Positions 6,572 to 12,006 of a stretch of 12,006 nt of DNA are shown here, piece by piece; within the stretch, counting starts at the first letter, position 1; every line of letters starts with the position of its first letter. The DNA is from Epulopiscium sp. Nele67-Bin004 (GTDB lineage Bacteria > Bacillota_A > Clostridia > Lachnospirales > Cellulosilyticaceae). The notes under the pieces are model-generated. The model worked only from the letters and a program-made list of their open reading frames with translations, was not told the origin of the DNA and did not search any database. The stretch spans positions 1 to 12,006 of the forward strand of contig LNZQ01000196.1 of NCBI GenBank assembly GCA_002007315.1, given 5' to 3'. A program made the position numbers and the translations under genes.

Positions 6572-8704
6572 ATGGGGAAAATGTCGAAAGGTTTTAGCAA
6601 AAAGAACTTTGACGAGCTTAATGTTGAAAAAAAACTAACTATAATGATGGTAAGAATAACAGCCATAATTATTGCCGTACTAGTTTCTTATTTCTTAGTA
6701 AGAAATACAACTAGTACATATCAATTAGTTACTTCAAATTTTTCTAATTACGCAGACTTAAATGCAACTAGAGTAGAAACTAAGCTTGAAACGGCAAGAG
6801 GTATGAGTAACAACGTAGCAACATATATTACAAGCCTATTAAATGACATAGGTACAATTATGCCAGACACAAAAACTTCTTATAGTCATGTGTACAAAGA
6901 GTTAAGAAGCGAGCAACTGATTGCAGCTGAGCAGTACATTTTTAATAGCATTATAGAAACTGTAGTTTCAAACCCTTTGATAGAGGAAATTGGCGTATAT
7001 TTTGAACCCAATCAGTTTGAACCAGACCAAGAGGCATATGCATTTTCGATAGATAGTAAACGAGCGAAATTGTCTATGCCTACATTACATACAGAATATA
7101 ATAGTTATAGCACAGAAGAATTTTATACAGAAGTAATACGAACAGGAGAAACATTTGTTACATCGCCGTACATAGGAATAAATGGTGAATATGTTATTAA
7201 AGTTGCTGTACCTATGATAAAAAATGGGCAAGTGATTGGTGTAGTAGCAACGGACATATTAACAACAGAATTTATAGACACTGTAATTTATAATGAAGCA
7301 TACCCTTCTTTATCAAGCTCTATTTTAGATACTGATTTAAATTTCGCATTCTCATCAGATACTTCACACAATATAGGAATAAATATAGGAATTGAAGAAC
7401 AAATAAGAGATATAACTAAGGCTAGCGAACTTGTTGCACAAGGAGAGTTATTCGTAATAAATACAGTTACTCCGACAGGCGAAAATTATGCTAGATATTT
7501 TGCACCGATTGATGCATTTGGTCAAGTGTGGTGGGCAACAGTTGCCGTTACACATCTTGAGCTATATAAGACAATAGTTGTCGTGACTATGGTTGGTATA
7601 GTCTTTTCGGTTGTGGCACTACTATTATCAACAATGATGATTAAGAAAAAAATTAAGTCTATACTTGGACCATTAAAATGTTTGGAAGAAGCAGTTCTTG
7701 AGATGGAAGCAGGAAATTTGGGGGTTGAAGTTAATATTACACATTATGACGATATAGGTAGAATGATTGAAAAATTTAATTCTATGGGTAAATCATTAAA
7801 TGTTATCGTTAAAGATATCGAATATATGCTGACCAAAATGTCAAACGGAAAGTTTAAAATAGAAGGTAAGTTTAGGGCAGACTATAAAGGAGATTTTATT
7901 AAAATTAAGGAAGCAATAACATCAATTAGTGCAGATTTAAAAGAAACTCTTTCAGATGTAAGCGTTACAGCAAATGAACTGAGTCAAGAGGCGGAGGCAA
8001 TTTCACTTGCGGCAACACACCTTTCAGACTCAACAACTGAGGAAATGAATGCAATCAATAAATTTGTTATAACAACTGAGAAAATGGAAAAAAACACTCA
8101 AATGATTACACAAAAAGCTTGCAAAAATAATAAGATGGGTAAAATAGCGAGAGATAGTGCCCTTGCAAGTAAAGAGGATATGGAAGAAATGCTTAAAGCG
8201 ATGGACGAAATATCAGCTTCAAGCCGTACAATAAGTTCAGTTTTAACTATAATTCAATCTATTGCAGACCAAACAAATTTGCTTGCACTTAATGCAGCGA
8301 TAGAGGCAGCAAGAGCAGGGTCATCTGGCAAAGGGTTTGCGGTGGTTGCAAAAGAAATTAGAGATTTGTCAAACCAAAGTAGCGTGACGGTAAAACGTAT
8401 TGAAGGAATTATTAAAACTAGTTTGAAAAATGTTGAGCGTGGGCAAGATATTGCGATACAAACGGCAGAAAAATTGCTTGAGGTGTCAAATACGATTGAA
8501 GAAACCGTTGATATTTCGCAAGAGCTTACAGAGATGAGCGAAAAACAACAGATACGTATTGGAAGATTGCTCGACACTATTAAGGAAATATCAGTCGAAG
8601 TTAACGTTAATGCGACGTCAGCAGAGGAAAGCACGGCTATAAGTAAAGACCTTGAAAGACAAGCGATACACCTTGCTAATATTATGGAACATTTTAAGTT
8701 CTAA
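6572..8704 (+). CDS. Methyl-accepting chemotaxis protein with dCache-type extracellular sensor
   Basis: This membrane chemoreceptor signals through CheW/CheA to the flagellar motor. Residues 23-43 form TM1, followed by an external sensor (about 46-330) with the dCache signatures FYTEVIRTGETFVTSPYIG (184-202) and VAVPMIKNGQVIGVVATDI (211-229). TM2 is at about 334-357. A HAMP region (about 358-412) is followed by a second HAMP-like stretch (MSNGKFKI...YKGDFIKIKEAI, 423-449). The cytoplasmic coiled coil has the conserved hairpin tip IADQTNLLALNAAIEAARAG (564-583), then SSGKGFAVVAKEIRDLS. There is no C-terminal CheR-tethering pentapeptide (it ends in EHFKF). The ligand is unknown; dCache domains often bind amino acids or other small molecules. 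The start follows AAAGGGGTGAGG at 6558-6569. No che genes are adjacent. Confidence 0.95.
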   Translation: MGKMSKGFSKKNFDELNVEKKLTIMMVRITAIIIAVLVSYFLVRNTTSTYQLVTSNFSNYADLNATRVETKLETARGMSNNVATYITSLLNDIGTIMPDTKTSYSHVYKELRSEQLIAAEQYIFNSIIETVVSNPLIEEIGVYFEPNQFEPDQEAYAFSIDSKRAKLSMPTLHTEYNSYSTEEFYTEVIRTGETFVTSPYIGINGEYVIKVAVPMIKNGQVIGVVATDILTTEFIDTVIYNEAYPSLSSSILDTDLNFAFSSDTSHNIGINIGIEEQIRDITKASELVAQGELFVINTVTPTGENYARYFAPIDAFGQVWWATVAVTHLELYKTIVVVTMVGIVFSVVALLLSTMMIKKKIKSILGPLKCLEEAVLEMEAGNLGVEVNITHYDDIGRMIEKFNSMGKSLNVIVKDIEYMLTKMSNGKFKIEGKFRADYKGDFIKIKEAITSISADLKETLSDVSVTANELSQEAEAISLAATHLSDSTTEEMNAINKFVITTEKMEKNTQMITQKACKNNKMGKIARDSALASKEDMEEMLKAMDEISASSRTISSVLTIIQSIADQTNLLALNAAIEAARAGSSGKGFAVVAKEIRDLSNQSSVTVKRIEGIIKTSLKNVERGQDIAIQTAEKLLEVSNTIEETVDISQELTEMSEKQQIRIGRLLDTIKEISVEVNVNATSAEESTAISKDLERQAIHLANIMEHFKF

Positions 8705-8726
8705 ATGGGCTAACACTAATCATATT

Positions 8727-8855
8727 ATGTATTGCGACGAGGCGGAAAAGGGGCTGTTATGTTTGAACCCTGTTAGAGTGATATATAGTATTTTACTTGG
8801 TGTTTTGCTTGCGATAATTATAGGAACGGTGATATACAAAATTTGGGGGAAGTGA
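8727..8855 (+). CDS. Possible single-pass membrane microprotein (42 or 30 residues)
   Basis: A short frame ends at TGA 8853-8855, 5 bp before a terminator. It encodes a charged N-terminal part and one strong hydrophobic helix (VIYSILLGVLLAIIIGTVIY) with a short KIWGK tail. The ATG at 8727 lacks a Shine-Dalgarno sequence. A TTG at 8763 has AAAAGGGG (8746-8753) 9 nt upstream and would give a 30-residue protein starting NPVR after the initiator, so it may be the real start. The frame continues upstream into the chemoreceptor gene, but that part is a shadow. It would be cotranscribed with the chemoreceptor. I recognise no family; small membrane proteins of this kind can modulate a partner membrane protein, but no function is assigned. 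Confidence 0.4.
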   Translation: MYCDEAEKGLLCLNPVRVIYSILLGVLLAIIIGTVIYKIWGK

Positions 8856-8860
8856 ATAGC

Positions 8861-8890
8861 ATCGTGGGCAATAGCCTGCGGTGTATTTTT
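8861..8890 (+). terminator. Intrinsic terminator after the chemoreceptor/microprotein transcript (copy 1 of a repeated terminator)
   Basis: ATCGTGGGC (8861-8869) pairs with GCCTGCGGT (8874-8882, including G-U pairs) around an AATA loop, followed by a T-rich tract. The sequence recurs at 11611-11639 with a single difference over the first 24 bases. Confidence 0.8.
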
Positions 8891-8904
8891 TGTGTAGAAA
8901 TATA

Positions 8905-8933
8905 TTGACTTTTAGAAAATTATGCATTAATAT
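8905..8933 (+). promoter_or_regulatory. Sigma-A-type promoter of the secreted-protein operon
   Basis: TTGACT (8905-8910) and TAATAT (8928-8933) are exactly 17 bp apart. The predicted start near 8940 gives a short leader ending in a strong TTAGGGGGAAG ribosome site. Confidence 0.65.
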
Positions 8934-8963
8934 AAAATATGAAAACAGTTTAGGGGGAAGAAA

Positions 8964-10676
8964 ATGAGCAAAAAATGTAAAAATTTGGTTTTAGTGTTAT
9001 CGGCACTTATAGTTGGAACGGGACTTGTTTCGCCAATGCAAGTTCAAGCAAGTAGTCAAATAGAAGCTGTATTAAATTTTGAAACAGGGAAAGCCACTGT
9101 TAATGGAACACCTGTTGAAACGACTAGTATGCCTTATTTATCTGATACGGGCAGAAGTATGGTTGGTATACGAGATTTGGCAGTATTTTTGGGTATTGAA
9201 GACGAGGATATTGTTTTTGAAAATGGTATGGTTACGATAACGTATGGTGAGGAAGTATTTTCAATCGAGAGCGGAGCAAAAAGAATTAATTTTGAAAGCA
9301 CAAAGTTTATAGGTATGGATGAAGCAATGCAAATTGTTGATGGCAGAGCATATGCACCAATTAAATTTATAGCATCTGCATTAGATTTGGAAGTATCGTA
9401 TGACGATGCATCTAAAACAGCTACTTTTACGGGCACAAAAGTTGATAACAGCAACAGAGTTAACTTAGTGGACAAGTATAAAGATGCGGTTGTGTCTACA
9501 AGTTCAAGTACTTCAAGATGGGCGAGTGCACCACAACGTTATTTATTTGAGGAAAACAACACTCTATTTTTGGTTGATAATGATGGTAGCAATATAATTA
9601 TTCAAGGCTTTGATAGTGAAACGTTAGAACAAACGTTGACACAAACTTTGCCATTAAGTTTACCATTGTTTGGTGGGTTTCATGAAACAGAGGACTATTA
9701 TTTTGTGGTGACTGGTCAGAACAACCCAGATGAGCTGAAAAATCTTGAGGTTATCAGAATAGAAAAATATGATAAAAATTTCAAACTTCAGGGAACTACT
9801 TCTGTTTTAGGTGGAGATGTATACGTTGAAAGTCCGTTTGATGCTGGAAATGTGTCGATAATCTCAAATGGTGATACTTTAATTCTACATACTGCAAGAC
9901 AAGCTTTTGCGGATAGTTCAGATGGATTAAATCACCAAATGCAATTAACTTTAGAAATTGATACAAAAACTATGAAGTATGAGTTTAGAACGGCATACAC
10001 GTATATGCAGCCAAACCATGCAAGTCATTCGTTTAATCAATTGGCACAGTATGATGGCAATAAAGTTATACTTCTTGATCATGGAGATGGTTATCCTCGA
10101 GGGATAGCTTTAACAGATTATAAGACAAATAGTTTTCAAGATACTCAAAATGTAATATATAGCGTGCCAGGTGCGTCAGGAGCAAATCAAACAGGTTTGA
10201 CGGTTGGTGGCTTTGAGGTAGGAAAGACAAACTATGTAACTGCTATTAGTGTTATAGATTATGACACAGTGTCAGGATTTACAAGTTTTGATATTCAGGG
10301 CATCACAAAGCAGGAGAGAGATATTGTTGTTCTAACGACAAACAAATCAACGGGCAAAACAAATGAAGTTTATATTACAAACTACACAAACACAAATAAA
10401 TTTGGTAGTACGCCAAAGTTGGTTAAGCTTGATGATGGAAACTTTATGGTTATGTGGATTGAGTTTGATTGTACGTTTACAACAAATGGTAACCCAGTAG
10501 CTCAAAGTGAAGCTATGAAATATGTTGTTATTGATGAGAATGGGAAACAACTTAGCAGTATAGAAACGCTTGATAATGGGCAACTATCGCAGTATGTGCA
10601 ACCGATAGTGCAGGGAGATAAGGTGGTTTGGTTCTCGGGGATTTATTATTATTATGTGGATATTCCTAGATACTAG
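8964..10676 (+). CDS. Exported protein with copper amine oxidase N-terminal (stalk-like) domain and a long uncharacterised C-terminal region
   Basis: A Sec signal peptide is evident: MSKKCK, a hydrophobic core from about 8 to 22, and a VQA-S cleavage site near residue 29. Residues ~36-157 match the copper amine oxidase N-terminal domain fold found repeatedly in Firmicute envelope proteins (GRSMVGIRDLAVFLGI at 63-78; GRAYAPIKFIASALDLEVSY at 127-146). Despite the family name, the catalytic amine oxidase domain and its topaquinone motif are absent, so no oxidase activity is inferred. A serine/threonine-rich linker (about 178-186) leads to a ~380-residue region rich in short beta-like repeats that may form a propeller. 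This region contains the distinctive stretch NHASHSFNQLAQYDGN followed by LLDHGDGYPRGIAL. TTAGGGGGAAG (8950-8960) precedes the ATG. The next gene starts 20 bp after the stop. An envelope location is likely; the function is unknown. Confidence 0.85.
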   Translation: MSKKCKNLVLVLSALIVGTGLVSPMQVQASSQIEAVLNFETGKATVNGTPVETTSMPYLSDTGRSMVGIRDLAVFLGIEDEDIVFENGMVTITYGEEVFSIESGAKRINFESTKFIGMDEAMQIVDGRAYAPIKFIASALDLEVSYDDASKTATFTGTKVDNSNRVNLVDKYKDAVVSTSSSTSRWASAPQRYLFEENNTLFLVDNDGSNIIIQGFDSETLEQTLTQTLPLSLPLFGGFHETEDYYFVVTGQNNPDELKNLEVIRIEKYDKNFKLQGTTSVLGGDVYVESPFDAGNVSIISNGDTLILHTARQAFADSSDGLNHQMQLTLEIDTKTMKYEFRTAYTYMQPNHASHSFNQLAQYDGNKVILLDHGDGYPRGIALTDYKTNSFQDTQNVIYSVPGASGANQTGLTVGGFEVGKTNYVTAISVIDYDTVSGFTSFDIQGITKQERDIVVLTTNKSTGKTNEVYITNYTNTNKFGSTPKLVKLDDGNFMVMWIEFDCTFTTNGNPVAQSEAMKYVVIDENGKQLSSIETLDNGQLSQYVQPIVQGDKVVWFSGIYYYYVDIPRY

Positions 10677-10696
10677 GATAGAAAAAGGAGAAAATT

Positions 10697-11599
10697 ATGA
10701 AATTAAGAAACAAATTGATGGCAGGCGTGCTGGCTTTGGCAACAATAGGAAGCACAGCACCAGTAATGGCTATGGATTATGCACACTATTATAGATATGG
10801 TGGGCAAGTTGTAGAAGATGATGAGTATTCAGGATATGTATTTACCAATGTGGCAGAAGTAAAAGAAGAATTAGCAGAATGGTACTATAAAACAGAAATA
10901 ATTGCAGAAGTTGGGTCAACTGTTGACATAACTGGAATGGATTACTTAGAGATAACAATGAATGGATTTGAGTCATTAGGGCTAGACATCATGTGGTGGG
11001 ATTTTGGATATGATTGGGAGTTAAATGCTATAAATTGGGAACACTTTGACTTAATTCCTGCTATTGACGTAGATTTTTCAGATGGAAGAACTGTAATGAA
11101 GTTTGTAGAACCATTTGTGGGAACGTTTGTAGCACTTGAAGACGGGGGCAAAGGCGATATTTTTAAAGTATACGTTACAATAGTTCCTCAAGGGGATACA
11201 TCATACAATGGTGTGGAAGTTGAGCAAAAAGCAATAGTTGTAAATGGTGAAAGTAAATCGATTAGAGGTTGTTCAATCTACGATACAACATACATCTCAC
11301 TACGAGATTTTTCAGATTTGTTAACAAACACAAATAAAAGTTTTGAAATTGGTTGGAACGACTTGGACAAGCAGATTGAACTTAGTTCTGAAAGTGAGAT
11401 AAATACTGGATTTGAATCTGAATATGTTGCACATAGATTAATAGATATGACAAGTATTTCAGCAAATGGTCAATGGGCACGTTTATATACTTACAGCGTG
11501 GATGGCACAACATATTTCAAGCTACGTGACATAGCAAACATCTTCGGCGTAGAAATCGGTTGGGACGCAACAGCAGGAATTATAGTAACAGCAGAATAA
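10697..11599 (+). CDS. Exported protein with two C-terminal copper amine oxidase N-terminal-like (stalk) repeats
   Basis: Residues 1-25 are a signal peptide (MKLRNK, hydrophobic core, APVMA cleavage site). Residues ~26-170 form an acidic, Trp/Tyr-rich region I do not recognise (for example IMWWDFGYDWELNAINWEHF at 98-117). From ~178 there are two related repeats: VVNGESKSIR...TTYISLRDFSDLLT...FEIGWNDLDKQIEL (181-229) and YSVDGTTYFKLRDIANIFGVEIGWD (266-290). The 'YxxLRD...IGW' pattern is typical of this stalk-like domain in clostridial surface proteins. An AAAAAGGAG site lies just upstream of the ATG. The 20-bp gap from the preceding gene and the terminator after this one indicate a two-gene operon; shared domain type suggests a common envelope role. 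It has no LPXTG motif or C-terminal membrane anchor, so it is probably secreted or held non-covalently. Confidence 0.82.
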   Translation: MKLRNKLMAGVLALATIGSTAPVMAMDYAHYYRYGGQVVEDDEYSGYVFTNVAEVKEELAEWYYKTEIIAEVGSTVDITGMDYLEITMNGFESLGLDIMWWDFGYDWELNAINWEHFDLIPAIDVDFSDGRTVMKFVEPFVGTFVALEDGGKGDIFKVYVTIVPQGDTSYNGVEVEQKAIVVNGESKSIRGCSIYDTTYISLRDFSDLLTNTNKSFEIGWNDLDKQIELSSESEINTGFESEYVAHRLIDMTSISANGQWARLYTYSVDGTTYFKLRDIANIFGVEIGWDATAGIIVTAE

Positions 11600-11610
11600 A
11601 TTTTTTGAGT

Positions 11611-11639
11611 ATCGTGGGCAATAGCCTACGGTGTTTTTT
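11611..11639 (+). terminator. Intrinsic terminator of the secreted-protein operon (copy 2 of a repeated terminator)
   Basis: ATCGTGGGC (11611-11619) pairs with GCCTACGGT (11624-11632) around the loop AATA, then a run of six T residues (11634-11639). Compared with copy 1 it has A in place of G in the 3' arm, turning a U-G pair into U-A, so the pairing is preserved. Confidence 0.88.
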
Positions 11640-11870
11640 ATTGTTTGTGACAACTTTAGCACAAATAAAATACAAAAATATTTTTATCATCTACTTATTT
11701 TTAAGTAGGTGGCGATTATTTTCTTTGTAAAATCAAGTACATTTATAAGGAAATTTGTGCTTTAAAAATAAAAATTGGTAATACATACTAAAAAAGTTGT
11801 AGATAATATCCAGATATACAATCCCTATTTAGCACAATTATACAAATTATGGTTAAGTATACGCAAAGAC
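11640..11870 (+). other. Noncoding region upstream of the aldolase gene
   Basis: No plausible ORF is seen. It contains a 9-bp hairpin ATCTACTTA/TAAGTAGGT (11689-11697, 11702-11710) without a following T run. A 9-bp inverted repeat AGCACAAAT/ATTTGTGCT (11658-11666, 11753-11761) flanks this hairpin, and TTAGCACAA occurs again near 11829-11837. None matches an operator I can name. Confidence 0.5.
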
Positions 11871-11899
11871 TTGTATATAGGACAAGATATTGATATAAT
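11871..11899 (+). promoter_or_regulatory. Sigma-A-type promoter of the aldolase gene
   Basis: TTGTAT (11871-11876) and a perfect TATAAT (11894-11899) are 17 bp apart; the start would be near 11906, leaving a ~40-nt leader. The motif TTTAAGTAGGT directly after the -10 (11899-11909) repeats a sequence at 11700-11710. Confidence 0.65.
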
Positions 11900-11945
11900 T
11901 TAAGTAGGTTTAAAAGCCATAAAATTTTAATCGGAGGTAGGGAAA

Positions 11946-12006
11946 TTGACAATTACAGAAAAAATCGGAGCGATAGGCGTTGTACCAGTAATCAAATTTG
12001 ATAGTT
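11946..12006 (+). CDS. eda: KDPG/KHG aldolase, N-terminal fragment (gene continues past the window)
   Basis: Only about 20 codons are present: TTG-initiated MTITEKIGAIGVVPVIKFDS. The pattern 'I..IGVVPVI..D' matches the start of the first beta strand of class I 2-dehydro-3-deoxyphosphogluconate / 4-hydroxy-2-oxoglutarate aldolases, whose N-terminal region is well conserved. These cytoplasmic trimers cleave KDPG to pyruvate and glyceraldehyde 3-phosphate in hexuronate or Entner-Doudoroff metabolism. The TTG start is supported by CGGAGG (11932-11937) 8 nt upstream and the absence of a nearby in-frame ATG. The catalytic Glu and Lys lie beyond the window, so the assignment rests on this short segment. 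Confidence 0.75.
   Translation, partial: MTITEKIGAIGVVPVIKFDS

Noticed and set aside
8254..8634. 126-codon minus-strand ORF in the chemoreceptor signalling domain
   Set aside because: It is the reverse-strand shadow of a highly conserved coding region, with a serine-rich artefact composition and no promoter or ribosome site.
8652..8726. Upstream TTG start for the microprotein within the chemoreceptor gene
   Set aside because: No Shine-Dalgarno sequence, and the residues are an out-of-frame reading of the receptor's end.
8964..10676. True copper amine oxidase
   Set aside because: Only the small N-terminal stalk-like domain is present; the catalytic domain with the topaquinone tyrosine and copper histidines is not seen.

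Overview
The window is low-GC DNA with strong AGGAGG/AGGGGG-type ribosome binding sites, sigma-A-like promoters and many U-tailed hairpin terminators. Together with an FMN riboswitch ahead of a RibU-type transporter and clostridial-looking PurA, PurB and stalk-domain secreted proteins, this points to an anaerobic Firmicute of class Clostridia (possibly Lachnospirales; inferred from protein character only). The replicon looks chromosomal and most of it is housekeeping.

Layout. 1-359 is the C-terminal end of seryl-tRNA synthetase. 364-1329 is a complete regulatory unit: promoter, FMN riboswitch, intrinsic terminator, ribU (riboflavin ECF S-component) and its own terminator. 1415-2430 is a decayed locus: two frame-shifted pieces of an apparent Rpn/PD-(D/E)XK-type gene, then a roughly 200 bp structured insert that may derive from an IS200/IS605 element, then the repeat-rich C-terminal piece. 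A bidirectional terminator separates it from purA (minus strand). purA and purB are divergent and share a 127 bp promoter region; together they convert IMP to AMP, and PurB also acts earlier in de novo purine synthesis.

5304-5700 holds no protein gene but has a strong promoter (5387-5416), about 240 nt of consecutive hairpins and a strong terminator (5617-5662). This is a candidate small RNA with three AUUCCC(C) motifs, which could pair with the G-rich ribosome binding sites typical of this genome. It is the most interesting item in the window. tatD (metal-dependent nuclease/hydrolase) follows, then a dCache-type methyl-accepting chemotaxis protein, a possible one-helix membrane microprotein, and a terminator.

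8905-11639 is a two-gene operon for exported proteins with 'copper amine oxidase N-terminal' (stalk-like) domains. It ends with a terminator nearly identical to the one just upstream of the operon. After about 300 bp of noncoding DNA with a promoter, the window ends in the first codons of a KDPG/KHG aldolase (eda-like) gene that starts with TTG.
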